From NCBI GenBank assembly GCA_016705335.1, contig JADIYN010000007.1, positions 124,001 through 188,000 of the forward strand: DNA of 64,000 bases. Direction: 5' to 3'. The translations under genes and the position numbers were made by a program. This DNA is from Draconibacterium sp. (GTDB lineage: Bacteria; Bacteroidota; Bacteroidia; Bacteroidales; Prolixibacteraceae). The notes under the pieces are model-generated. The model made no database searches, had not been told where the DNA came from, and was given only the letters and a program-made list of their open reading frames with translations. Positions 10,748-19,655 of the stretch are shown in pieces; position 1 is the first letter of the stretch; each line of letters starts with the position of its first letter.

Positions 10748-11578
10748 ATGATGGATTTCATTATCATAAACGGAGAAATAATAAAAAAACAAGAGACAGA
10801 ATTTAAATCATTCTTTTGGGATGAGCCATTTATTATTACCCAAAAAATTTGGTTTGGATTCGGGGGAATTCCTTTGTTCCATGAAAATTTAAAGGGGTTA
10901 AAAACAGTTTTGAAAACATTGAATTCTGAAATTCCGGTATTATTAGACGATGAATCCGAGTTATTCAGGATTACAAAACGCATGTTGAATAAAAACAGGT
11001 TTTTTCGATCGGGGATTATTACATGTCAGATTTATATTGGAAAATCCGAATTAAACATTGCAATTTCAAGTATGGCATTTCCTGAATTTAACTTCCCAAT
11101 ATCAAATCAGGGATTGTTGGTTAATTTTTCTGAATTTGAGAAATACAGCGTCAACCCGTTAAATCAGTTTGATTTTTATAATACACCTTTTTGGAAATTT
11201 GCAAAAGCAAGAAACCAGGGAACAACGTTTGGTAATTCAATTTTTATAAATGAAAAGAATGCTGTTTGTAATTGTATTTCATCCAACATTTTTATGTTAA
11301 AGGGAAATGTGCTTTACACACCATCGATTGAAACCGGATGTTATATTAATAGTTTAAGGTTCATCGTTTTAGAAACTGCCAAAAAATTGAATTTAAAATT
11401 AGAAGAAAGCGATTGTATTGATAAAGCGGATGTGTTTCAAATGGATGAAATATTTTTGGCCGGTGAAGAACATGGAATCCAATTGGTACTTGGAGTTGAA
11501 AATAAAAGGTTTGTCCAATATTATTCACGCAATATTCACGAAAAATTAAATGAATATTTGAAGGAAAAGATAACGTAA
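10748..11578 (+). CDS. Aminotransferase class IV (PabC / branched-chain aminotransferase-like)
   Basis: A PLP-dependent fold-type IV protein of about 275 residues. The C-terminal half shows the family pattern: an N-rich segment then CNCISSNIFMLKGN, followed by TPSIETGCYINSLRF, corresponding to the SSNIF and TP...GxL.GxxR motifs, and a final DEIFLAG segment. A lysine in FWKFAKAR is the likely Schiff-base residue, although the usual context is diverged. Members act as aminodeoxychorismate lyase, branched-chain or D-amino acid aminotransferases, and the sequence alone does not decide. Start ATG 10748 (MMDFIIINGE) is preferred because a -7 box overlaps the upstream start at 10733. Confidence 0.8.
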   Translation: MMDFIIINGEIIKKQETEFKSFFWDEPFIITQKIWFGFGGIPLFHENLKGLKTVLKTLNSEIPVLLDDESELFRITKRMLNKNRFFRSGIITCQIYIGKSELNIAISSMAFPEFNFPISNQGLLVNFSEFEKYSVNPLNQFDFYNTPFWKFAKARNQGTTFGNSIFINEKNAVCNCISSNIFMLKGNVLYTPSIETGCYINSLRFIVLETAKKLNLKLEESDCIDKADVFQMDEIFLAGEEHGIQLVLGVENKRFVQYYSRNIHEKLNEYLKEKIT

Positions 11579-11617
11579 CCCAACACTAATTCAAATCAAC
11601 CAGAGAATTTTGGAGTG

Positions 11618-12697
11618 TTATTTTGCTGCCCATCTGAACACGAAAAATGCGATCAGGCTGTATAAAATATTGGGGATCCACATCGATACAAAAACCGGTA
11701 CAGAACCACTAATGGCAAATACTGTTGAAATCTGCATAAAAAGTATATAAGAAAAACTCAAGGCGAGTCCAAGCCCCAGGTGGAATCCAAGTCCACCTTT
11801 TATTTTTCGGGAAGCCAACCCAACGCCAATTATCGTTAAAATGAATGTTGAAAATGGAGTCGCCATTCTTTTGTGTTTTTCAATTTCCCATTCAATCGCA
11901 TTCACTCCGCGGGTTTTCATTAACTTAATTTCTTTTTTAAGTTCGGGTGTTATATAAGTTTCCATTTCGTTTTTCTTGACCCTGAATTCCTCGGGTTTCA
12001 TATTTAGTGTTGTGTCCATTCGGTAGCCACTTTCAAGCAATTCGTATCCATCTAAAATTGTACGTTTCCAGTAATTATTGATAACCCACTTTTCAGTTTC
12101 TTTGTCCCACCGAATATTATCTGCAGTGAGTTTTTCTGTCAATTTCGATCCTTCAAAACGTTCCAATGTAAATACATTTCCAACATCGTTGGGCGTGTAA
12201 CTACGCATATAAATATAAACGCCCGGTTCAATTTGCCGGTGTATATCGCGTTCAACGCCCATTCTGACGTTATCAATATTTTTCATTCTGAACTCATTCA
12301 TTGTTTTTGTGGCTGGCGGTATGATATAATTTCCTAAGGAAAAACTAAATATGGCCAATATAAATGCTGAAACCATGTAAGGCCGCATTAATCTTGTATA
12401 AGACACACCGCTGCTCAGAATGGCAATTATTTCAGTATTATAGGCCATTTTCGAGGTAAAATAAATGACAGCAATAAATGTAAAAAGCGGACTAAAAAGA
12501 TTGGCAAAATATGGGATGAAATTCATGTAATAATCAACAACAATTTCTTTTAACGGAATATCTTTTGACAGGAATTCATCTAAGTTTTCAGAAACATCGA
12601 ATACCACTGCAATACTTAATATTAGCGCAATGGCATAAAAAAATGTACCAAGAAATTTTTTTGTAATATAAAAATCTATGGTTTTATAAAACTTCAT
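11618..12697 (-). CDS. LptF/LptG family lipopolysaccharide export permease
   Basis: About 359 residues with the YjgP/YjgQ fold. There are two or three N-terminal membrane helices (from FLGTFFYAIALILSIAVVF), a long periplasmic jelly-roll segment (about residues 130-265) and three C-terminal helices (FSTFILTIIGVGLASRK onward). LptF and LptG together with LptB move LPS from the inner membrane to the Lpt bridge. The short internal motif KHKRMATPFSTFIL before the last helices is typical. ATG 12697 (MKFYKTIDFYITKKF) fits family starts. It lies 8 bp after tgt, so the two are co-transcribed. LptG is more likely than LptF, but this is not certain. Confidence 0.88.
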   Translation of the reverse strand: MKFYKTIDFYITKKFLGTFFYAIALILSIAVVFDVSENLDEFLSKDIPLKEIVVDYYMNFIPYFANLFSPLFTFIAVIYFTSKMAYNTEIIAILSSGVSYTRLMRPYMVSAFILAIFSFSLGNYIIPPATKTMNEFRMKNIDNVRMGVERDIHRQIEPGVYIYMRSYTPNDVGNVFTLERFEGSKLTEKLTADNIRWDKETEKWVINNYWKRTILDGYELLESGYRMDTTLNMKPEEFRVKKNEMETYITPELKKEIKLMKTRGVNAIEWEIEKHKRMATPFSTFILTIIGVGLASRKIKGGLGFHLGLGLALSFSYILFMQISTVFAISGSVPVFVSMWIPNILYSLIAFFVFRWAAK

Positions 12698-12705
12698 TAG
12701 CGCAA

Positions 12706-13833
12706 TTACAATCGTTGTTTTAATTTTATTAGCATTTCGTTTTTCCACGAAATAAAGTTGCCTTCAATAATTTTTGTGCGTGCAGTTTTAACAAGCCACA
12801 AATAAAAAGCGAGGTTATGTTGGGTTGCAATTTGTGCCCCAAGCATTTCGTTCGAAATTACCAAATGTCGCAGGTATGCTTTCGTATAGTTGTCAACAAA
12901 AGAAATTCCCATTTCATCAATTGGTGAATGATCGTTTTCCCATTTTTTATTTCTGATGTTGATTTTTCCGTTACTTGTAAATAACATACCGTTTCGCCCG
13001 TTTCGCGAAGGCATCACGCAATCAAACATATCCACACCACGGTCGATCGATTCGAGTATATTTTCCGGCGTGCCTACTCCCATCAGGTAACGGGGTTTGT
13101 TTTCAGGTAAATCAGCAGTTACAACTTCGGTCATTTCATACATTACTTCCTCTTTTTCTCCAACCGAAAGGCCACCAATTGCATAGCCATCAGCCTCTGT
13201 ATTTTTCACCTGGGCAACCGCCAGTTTGCGCAAATCGGCATATGTACTGCCCTGAACAATTGGGAACAAACTCTGTGCATACCCATATTTCGGAAGCGTA
13301 TTATTTAATTGTACAAAACAGCGATCAAGCCAGCGGTGGGTTAGTTCCATCGATTTTTTCGCATAACTGTAATCGGCATCTCCGGGAGTACATTCATCAA
13401 AAGCCATCATTATATCTGCCCCAATTGTTCGTTGAATATCGATTACGCTTTCCGGGAGTAAACTGATGGTAAGACCCATCAATATGAGATTGAAATTTGG
13501 CACCCTCTTCCTCAGTTTTCTGATATCGCCCAGTGAAAAAACCTGAAATCCGCCACTATCGGTTAATAGCGGTTTGTCCCAACCATTAAACTTGTGGAGT
13601 CCTCCTGCTTTTTCAATAACATCCATACCCGGACGGAGATACAAATGGTAGGTATTTCCCAAAATTATTTGGGCATGAATATCATCTCTTAAATCGCGGG
13701 TGTGAACCCCTTTTACCGTTCCTGCCGTTCCGACAGGCATAAAAATTGGCGTTTCAATTGTTCCGTGTTCGGTAAATAATTTTCCCGCTCTTGCACGTGA
13801 GTTGTGAGAAACTGTAACCAGCTCAAATTTCAT
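12706..13833 (-). CDS. tgt: Queuine tRNA-ribosyltransferase (compensated frameshift inside)
   Basis: Tgt exchanges G34 of tRNA for the queuosine precursor. Catalytic landmarks are present: LLTDSGGFQVFSL with the general Asp, GADIMMAFDECTPG, and MGVGTPENILESIDRGVDMFDCV, where the nucleophile region lies. Between about 13513 and 13453 the reading frame departs from the family for about 20 codons. The neighbouring frame there reads EEGAKFQSHIDGSYHQFTP, the expected Tgt sequence. So one base is missing near 13513 and one extra G is present near 13455. ATG 13833 (MKFELVTVSHNSRARAG) is the family start. Confidence 0.93.
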   Translation of the reverse strand: MKFELVTVSHNSRARAGKLFTEHGTIETPIFMPVGTAGTVKGVHTRDLRDDIHAQIILGNTYHLYLRPGMDVIEKAGGLHKFNGWDKPLLTDSGGFQVFSLGDIRKLRKRVPNFNLILMGLTISLLPESVIDIQRTIGADIMMAFDECTPGDADYSYAKKSMELTHRWLDRCFVQLNNTLPKYGYAQSLFPIVQGSTYADLRKLAVAQVKNTEADGYAIGGLSVGEKEEVMYEMTEVVTADLPENKPRYLMGVGTPENILESIDRGVDMFDCVMPSRNGRNGMLFTSNGKINIRNKKWENDHSPIDEMGISFVDNYTKAYLRHLVISNEMLGAQIATQHNLAFYLWLVKTARTKIIEGNFISWKNEMLIKLKQRL

Positions 13834-13996
13834 TAACTGTTTTCTTTTAAAGTTGGCAAATATAGCTATTAAACTTGAAAAGTACAGGACCACAAACTAT
13901 GCAAGGCTGTTAATAAATTCTAATTGAAGCGTTCAAAAAATAAATAAATTTTCAATTGAAATTGACTTTAATGTTTCCAATTTTGGGCAGTTTAAA

Positions 13997-15170
13997 ATGA
14001 GTTCAATTTTAATTTTCCGAATGATTCAAACTTTATATAATTCACTTACCGATTTGCACGGGTACAAATTGGTTTTAGCTCTCTGTTTTGTCTTGCTTTT
14101 CTTCATCCGTTTTGCATTTTTATTTCTGTTTACCGGACGTATTTTATTTCAGAAAAGTAAAACAATCAACTGCAACCGTTTCTTTCCTTATTTATACTGT
14201 CAGAAATGAAGAAACAAGGTTAAAGAAAAACCTTGCACCGGTTTTATCTATAAACGGGGCCGATTTTGAGGTAATTGTTGTTGATGATTTTTCGCAGGAT
14301 AATTCGTTTCAGGTGTTGGGAATGTTGAAGGGTAGGAGCGACCGACTAAAAGTTTCGACCCTGCACCAGGAAACACGGTTTTCCACAAAAATGGCGCAAA
14401 ACCTGGCGCTTAAAGCTGCAAAATATGATTGGGTACTGGCAGTGCCAATTTCGTATGAAAACGCTGCGCCTGAGTGGATTTCTGGTATATCAAATGCTTT
14501 GAACGAAAATGCTACTGTTGTTTTGAGCTATTGCAGTGCGCAAAACTCAGGTAGTTTTATTAATCGAATGTATCGGGTAGAAAGCTTTTTGTCGTTTTCA
14601 AAAAGTGTTGGCTATATTTTAAACAATGTACCTTTTGTATATTCCGAAGAAAATGTCGCATTTCAAAAGAAAAATTATTTCGAAATAGGTGGTCATGCCC
14701 ACAAAATAAGTGAACCATATGCAAATCTTGAGTTACTGATTAATTTTTTTATCAGAAAAAAAAACAACTTCAATACTGTATCAATCAGACACAGCAATTA
14801 AAAAAACTGAAGATTTAATTTGGAATGATTATCTCGATATTCTGAAAAAAAGTTTGCGGATTGAAAAACATCTAACTGCTTCAAAAAGGGCTGTTTTAGC
14901 ATTCGATGAATTCACGAAACTTGCTTTTTACCATTGACAATTTTAACTATTGTTCTGTTGTTTGATATTTGGCCAATACTTGCCGGATTGCTTTTTATAA
15001 TGTTTACAGCACGTTTGTTTATCATAAAAATCGCGCTTAATCGTTTGAATGAAAGCAAAATATTCATACCTTCGTTAGTGTACGATTTGGTAGTTCCATA
15101 TTTCAAATTGTTCTATCGCTGGTATTTCAACAATAGCAGGCAAAAACAGAAATGGAAAGTGAAAGTTTAA
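13997..15170 (+). CDS. Membrane GT2-family glycosyltransferase (three apparent frameshifts)
   Basis: The pieces join into one protein of about 390 residues: an N-terminal membrane helix (KLVLALCFVLLFFIRFAFLFLF), a GT-A domain (SFLIYTVRNEETRLKKNL then FEVIVVDDFSQDN, the nucleotide-sugar Asp region) and a C-terminal helix pair (LTIVLLFDIWPILAGLLFIMF). Frame breaks are near 14165, in the nine-A run at about 14756-14764, and near 14925. Between the breaks the corrected frame reads TAIKKTEDLIWNDYLDILKK. The acceptor is unknown. The end overlaps the following sigma factor start by 19 bp. A signal for a specific polysaccharide is not visible. Confidence 0.8.
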
Positions 15171-15763
15171 AATTATCGGAAAGGGCGCTGCAAGATTACG
15201 AACTTGTGCAAAAAGCCTTGTTAGGCGATGAAAAAGCCTTTGCCCGATTATTAAGCCGTTACAAAGACACCATTTATTTCATGCTTCTTAAAATGCTGAA
15301 CAACCGAAGCGATGCTGAAGATTTAACACTCGAAGCATTTGGGAAAGCATTCAAAAACCTGCATCAATATTCACCAACATACGCGTTTAGCACCTGGCTT
15401 TTTAAAATTGCTTCAAACAATTGTATTGATTTCCTTCGCAAAAAAAAAGGTATTACAATATCATTGGAAACTGAAAATGAGCAAGGTGAGGTTAGCGAAA
15501 CAATGCGGCTGAAATCAAAAGATCTGAATCCCGAAGAAAGATTGATTAGAAAGCAAAAAGCAATTTTGCTGCACAAAGTAGTTCGCAGGTTAAAACCACA
15601 TTATCAAACCCTTGTTGAGTTGCGTTATTTTAATGAATTGTCGTACGAAGAAATTGCCAAAGAGTTAAATTTGCCGCTTGGCACGGTCAAAGCCCAGTTG
15701 TTCAGGGCCCGCCAAATGCTTTTCAAACTAATTGAAAGCACAGAAATTAACGAACACCTTTAA
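15152..15763 (+). CDS. RNA polymerase ECF-type sigma factor
   Basis: 203 residues with a sigma-70 region 2 (FARLLSRYKDTIYFMLLKML...DAEDLTLEAF, then FSTWLFKIASNNCIDFLRKK) and a region 4 helix-turn-helix (LSYEEIAKELNLPLGTVKAQLFRAR). These are the hallmarks of extracytoplasmic-function sigma factors. No anti-sigma gene is adjacent: the next gene is rsmG, 9 bp downstream. This position next to a membrane glycosyltransferase and rsmG suggests a conserved housekeeping-type ECF rather than a polysaccharide-responsive one, but that is inference. Confidence 0.92.
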   Translation: MESESLKLSERALQDYELVQKALLGDEKAFARLLSRYKDTIYFMLLKMLNNRSDAEDLTLEAFGKAFKNLHQYSPTYAFSTWLFKIASNNCIDFLRKKKGITISLETENEQGEVSETMRLKSKDLNPEERLIRKQKAILLHKVVRRLKPHYQTLVELRYFNELSYEEIAKELNLPLGTVKAQLFRARQMLFKLIESTEINEHL

Positions 15764-15772
15764 TTTTTCAAA

Positions 15773-16393
15773 ATGAATCTTATTTTAAAATATTTCCCTA
15801 AGCTTAACGAAAAGCAAATTGCTCTTTTCCAACGTCTCGAACCTTTGTATGCGGAATGGAATGCACAAATAAATGTTATTTCGCGCAAAGATTTTTCAGA
15901 GTTTTATGAACGGCATGTTTTGCATTCGCTGGGTATAGCAAAACTTATTAGTTTTACCGCCGGTACAAAAATTCTTGATGTTGGCACAGGCGGTGGTTTC
16001 CCTGGAATTCCGCTTGCAATTATGTTTCCCGAAGTGCAATTTCATCTTGTCGATTCTATCGGGAAAAAAATTAAAGTGGTTAATGGTGTAGTTGAATCGT
16101 TAGGTTTAACAAATGTTACTGCCGAACAAATCCGGGCTGAGCAACTTACCGATAAATACGATTTTGTGGTAAGCCGAGCCGTTACGAGTCTCTCCGAATT
16201 TGTACCTTGGGTGCGAAACAACATTTCAAAAAAACAAATTAACGCAATGCCAAATGGAATTATTTTTTTGAAAGGTGGTGATTTGCAGGAAGAAACGAAA
16301 CCCTTTAAGCGAAATGTTTTCATAAAGGATTTGTCCACCTGTTTCGGGGAAGAGTTTTTCAAAACCAAAAAGGTTGTGCATTTGCCATTGTAG
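15773..16393 (+). CDS. rsmG: 16S rRNA (guanine-527-N7)-methyltransferase RsmG
   Basis: 206 residues, the normal length. The SAM-binding motif ILDVGTGGGFPGIPLAI is seen near residues 65-81, followed by the acidic VDSIGKKIKVV and the catalytic-domain segment DFVVSRAVTSLSEFVPW. The protein methylates G527 in the 530 loop of 16S rRNA. It ends with the typical KTKKVVHLPL. It is 9 bp after the sigma factor and is the last gene of that operon, converging on pfkA. Confidence 0.96.
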   Translation: MNLILKYFPKLNEKQIALFQRLEPLYAEWNAQINVISRKDFSEFYERHVLHSLGIAKLISFTAGTKILDVGTGGGFPGIPLAIMFPEVQFHLVDSIGKKIKVVNGVVESLGLTNVTAEQIRAEQLTDKYDFVVSRAVTSLSEFVPWVRNNISKKQINAMPNGIIFLKGGDLQEETKPFKRNVFIKDLSTCFGEEFFKTKKVVHLPL

Positions 16394-16447
16394 AAGAACA
16401 GTATGTTAGTGATAACTGTTTTCCTTGTTCAGCAAATCAGCCTGCTT

Positions 16448-17487
16448 TTAATCATCTCCAAAAGAAACACCCATTTTCCGGGCTTTCTGAATTAGGCCCA
16501 AATCGGGTTCAACAAGACGAAGTTTTCCGCCCACTTCTTCAAGAGGAACAGTTGTTAATTCGTTTTTCCTGATTGCAACCATGGTTCCAAAACAACCTTC
16601 AGCAATACATTGAGTAGCGAACGCGCCATATCGGGTGGCTAGAATTCTGTCCATGGGTGAAGGGCTTCCGCCTCTCTGAACGTATCCCAGCACAGTTTCG
16701 CGGGTCTCAATTCCGGTCATTGCTTCAATAGTATTTGCCATATAATTGGCCGCACTTTGATATTTTGGGTGTTCAATACCTTCGGCAACAACTACAATCG
16801 AATAGGGTTTTTTCTCTTCGTACCGTTTCTCAATATTTCTGCATACCGAGCGGATGTTGTATGGTATTTCGGGCAGCAAAATAATATCTCCACCACCTGC
16901 CAGGCCTGAATAAAGCGCTAACCAACCAGCAGTATGTCCCATAATTTCGATAATCATTACACGCTGGTGCGAGTTAGCTGTTGAGTGCAATCTGTCGATG
17001 GCTTCGGTGGCAATTTGAACTGCTGAGTCGAATCCGAAAGTTACATCTGTTCCCCAAACGTCATTATCAATGGTTTTTGGAATTCCAATAATATTTAATC
17101 CTTCCTGTGATAACAAATGGGCGGTTTTCATGGTGCCGTTTCCTCCAATACAAACCACACAATCGAGATTCAGGTTTTTATAAGTTTCTATAATTTTTTC
17201 GGGTTTGTGGTTATCAGAACCATCTTCGGCAACAATTTTAAAAGGTTTTTCCCGCGAAGTCCCTAAAATGGTTCCGCCCAGGGTTAAAATGCCCGAAAGC
17301 TGGGCTTCTTTTAGTTCAATATAATCACTGTTTATCAATCCTGAATATCCGGCATTAAAGCCTAGTACTTCCATACCATACTCAACAATGGCTGTCTTTC
17401 CAACTCCTCTTATCGCTGCATTCAACCCGGGCAGTCGCCGCCTGCAGTTAATATTCCAATTTTATGTGGTTTAGTCGAATTTTTCAT
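16448..17487 (-). CDS. pfkA: 6-phosphofructokinase (one apparent frameshift near the start)
   Basis: Phosphorylates fructose 6-phosphate in glycolysis. The first 20 codons (ATG 17487, KIGILTAGGDCPG) are out of frame with the rest. Adding one base near 17427 restores the nucleotide-binding motif GGDCPGLNAAIRG. Downstream are GGNGT, PKTIDNDVWGTDVTFGFDSA (catalytic TIDND), MGHTAGWLAL and GYVQRGGSPSPMDR. The GGNGT/PKTIDND combination mixes a Gly seen in ATP-dependent enzymes with a Lys seen in pyrophosphate-dependent ones, so the phosphate donor cannot be assigned. Corrected length is about 346 residues. Confidence 0.93.
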
Positions 17488-17705
17488 TTTGCTTTTTTAT
17501 TTCTATTATCATTATTTTTAACTTGAAGTAACTAAGGTAAAAAAGAATAACTGAAATCGGTAGTTTTGCATCCAACGAAAATCAAACAATAACTAATTAT
17601 TAAAAAATGCAGTTATTTTGATTAACAGATTTTCATTATTTTGTAACTTCGTCATCTTCAATTAAAATAAACATTTAATATAAACGATTTAAAAAATTTG
17701 ATACA

Positions 17706-18497
17706 ATGAAAAAACTATTTTCTTTTCTTTTGGCAGGAACTTTCGTGGTAGCAATATCGTGCCAAAGCGGACAAAAAAAAGCTGAAAATGCTGACGAAAA
17801 AAGTGCAGCTGTTGAAGAAGTTGCAGGACCAAATGAGTTGACAAAAGCTGAAGTTGAAGAAGGCTGGGTTTTACTTTTCGACGGAAAAACAAGTGACGGT
17901 TGGCGTGGAAATAACAGGCCTGATTTTCCATCCGGATGGGAAATTGTTGACGGAACTTTACATTGCATTGGTACCGGAACTGGTGAAGCCGGAGCAGAAA
18001 ATGGCGGCGATATTATCACAACAAAGGAATTTTCAAATTTCAGGTTGAAAATGGACTGGAAAATTTCGGAAGGTGGAAATTCTGGTATTTTTTACCTCGG
18101 TAAGGAAGTTGCCGACTGGCCAATTTACAAAACAGCACCTGAAATGCAGGTTCTGGATAACGAAAGGCATCCTGACGCCCGCGCCGGAAAAGATGGTAAC
18201 CGTATGGCTGGTTCACTTTATGATTTGATTCCTGCAGTTCCTCAAAATGCAAAACCTGCAGGCGAGTGGAATAGCATTGAAATTGAAGTATTTAAAGGTA
18301 GTGTCTGGCATCGTCAAAATGGCGAAACAGTTTTGGAGTACCATTTGTGGACTGATGACTGGAACAAACTTGTTGCCGCATCGAAATTTCCTGAATTGAA
18401 TCCTGACTGGGCTAATGTGGCAAAATCAGGTGTTATTGCACTTCAGGATCATGGCGATGACGTTTGGTTCCGTAATATTAAAATTTTGGCTCAGTAA
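17706..18497 (+). CDS. Secreted lipoprotein with DUF1080 (3-keto-disaccharide hydrolase) domain
   Basis: 263 residues. A lipoprotein signal ends at TFVVAISCQSG, then a linker, then one DUF1080 jelly roll from GWVLLFDGKTSDGWRG to VWFRNIKILAQ. Characteristic pieces are GWEIVDGTLHC, GGDIITTKEFSNFRLKMDWKI, GNSGIFYLG and GVIALQDHGDDVWFRN. The family (PF06439) includes 3-keto-glucoside hydrolases and is found on the cell surface or in the periplasm of Bacteroidota and Planctomycetes. The gene is monocistronic with a strong terminator 24 bp downstream. The exact substrate is unknown. Confidence 0.88.
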   Translation: MKKLFSFLLAGTFVVAISCQSGQKKAENADEKSAAVEEVAGPNELTKAEVEEGWVLLFDGKTSDGWRGNNRPDFPSGWEIVDGTLHCIGTGTGEAGAENGGDIITTKEFSNFRLKMDWKISEGGNSGIFYLGKEVADWPIYKTAPEMQVLDNERHPDARAGKDGNRMAGSLYDLIPAVPQNAKPAGEWNSIEIEVFKGSVWHRQNGETVLEYHLWTDDWNKLVAASKFPELNPDWANVAKSGVIALQDHGDDVWFRNIKILAQ

Positions 18498-18520
18498 GGA
18501 GTTATTTTGATTGAAACAAA

Positions 18521-18558
18521 AAAGAGGCTGTCCGATAATTAATCAGGACAGCCTCTTT
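18521..18558. terminator. Bidirectional intrinsic terminator
   Basis: A perfect 13-bp stem (18521-18533 with 18546-18558, 12-nt loop) with T runs on the right and A runs on the left. It therefore works for both the DUF1080 gene on + and the lipoprotein gene ending at 18579 on -. Confidence 0.88.
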
Positions 18559-18578
18559 TATTTCAGCAGTTCTTAGCA

Positions 18579-19354
18579 TTAAATTGCCGAACCAGCTGGT
18601 TTTTTATCAACTATCTGTGCATCTTCCATAATCACTTCGTAAGAATATCCGTAACCGAAATCTTTGTTAAGTACAATCTTTCCCCTACCAGTAACTTCGT
18701 CATTTATTTCAGCTAAGTCAGCACTGGTTATTGTTAAATCGTAATTGCCATTGTCGTTTGTGCCGTCCTGAATATGGATCCATTTTTTGCCCATAACTTC
18801 TTTGTTCACTTTTACCACAACACCTTTTATCTCTATTTCTTTGCCCGAATAATTGTCTCTGTTGGCAAACACCTGTGCTACAGTGATTTCCCCTGCCAGC
18901 TTTTCAATGGTAATAGCGCTGTTTTGTTCCGTGCTAATTTTGCCTGAATGTGTTGGTTCACTGCCACTTCCACCCATTGCACCCATTCCGCCCATAGCTC
19001 CGGAACCCATTCCGCTCATTTCACCATTTTTAATGGGTGTTTTACTAATTGCACTTACAAAATAAATCTCATCAAAAGTTCGGTCAACCTCTTTGCTGTG
19101 AAAATTTTGCATTGGTAACCCTTCGCTGTAATAATACACCTCACCTGGTTTTACTTCCTGTTTTGATATAGCCATCCAAAATTCCGCACTATTTTCTTTT
19201 GCCCTAATATAAGTATAGGTGCTGCCCTGAATTACTTCGGCAACTTCAAAACTTTTTCCATTGGCAGTTGTCTGCTCCTGGTTAATCTGTCCGTTTTATT
19301 TTTCACGCATGATGAAAAAACCACCACTAAAATCAACATTGTTAAAATTCTCAT
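18579..19354 (-). CDS. Lipoprotein with OB-fold-like domain (one apparent frameshift)
   Basis: The start at ATG 19354 gives a lipoprotein signal (MRILTMLILVVVFSSC). The frame is lost near 19300 next to an A run. Read in the next frame it continues as GQINQEQTTANGKSFEVAEVIQ, then AEFWMAISKQEVKPGEVYYY. A Gly/Met-rich linker (about 18960-19025) precedes a C-terminal domain (EITVAQVFANRDNYSGKEIEIKG, HIQDGTND) resembling the OB-fold/DUF4920-like domain of bacterial periplasmic proteins. The function is unknown. The N-terminal part repeats a similar tyrosine-rich pattern, which may be a second, diverged domain. Confidence 0.7.
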
Positions 19355-19655
19355 ATCACAATTTATTTACATTTTTTATTAAATCTGTCCTTTTAAAGCC
19401 CTCAAATATAAAACTTAATTAAAACAATTCATTTATAATCGAAAGTTGATAAGAGAAGATAATACTTAACTCAGGAAATAAAATTTATTTTTCACTATGA
19501 GTGATTTTTATTCCTGCTTTTGTAAACTGTCCTGTTATAAATTCTTTTCATGAATATCGGTTAGGATTTTTAATTCCTTCATTTTCAGTCAAAATAAAAA
19601 ATTGACTTGAATATCAATTTGACGTAAATTGGTTTACCATTATAAATCAAACAGA
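19355..19655. other. Divergent intergenic region
   Basis: About 300 bp between the OB-fold lipoprotein gene (-) and the Cache protein gene (+). It is AT-rich. I see a TATATTTG box on the minus strand (19403-19410) that could drive the lipoprotein gene. I found no RNA gene, repeat or open frame of note in it. Confidence 0.5.
19403..19410 (-). promoter_or_regulatory. Candidate -7 box (TATATTTG) for the OB-fold lipoprotein gene
   Basis: Exact TAnnTTTG match on the minus strand, 49 bp upstream of ATG 19354. No TTG at the usual 19-21 bp distance was found, so only half of the promoter is supported. Confidence 0.4.

Noticed and set aside
11579..11617. Terminator between the convergent aminotransferase and LptF/G genes
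   Set aside because: The inverted repeat (AACACT/AGTGTT) is short with a long loop and no T tract. Not strong enough.
16394..16447. Hairpin between rsmG and pfkA (AACAGT/ACTGTT)
   Set aside because: Six-base stem only, weak, and no T tract in either direction.
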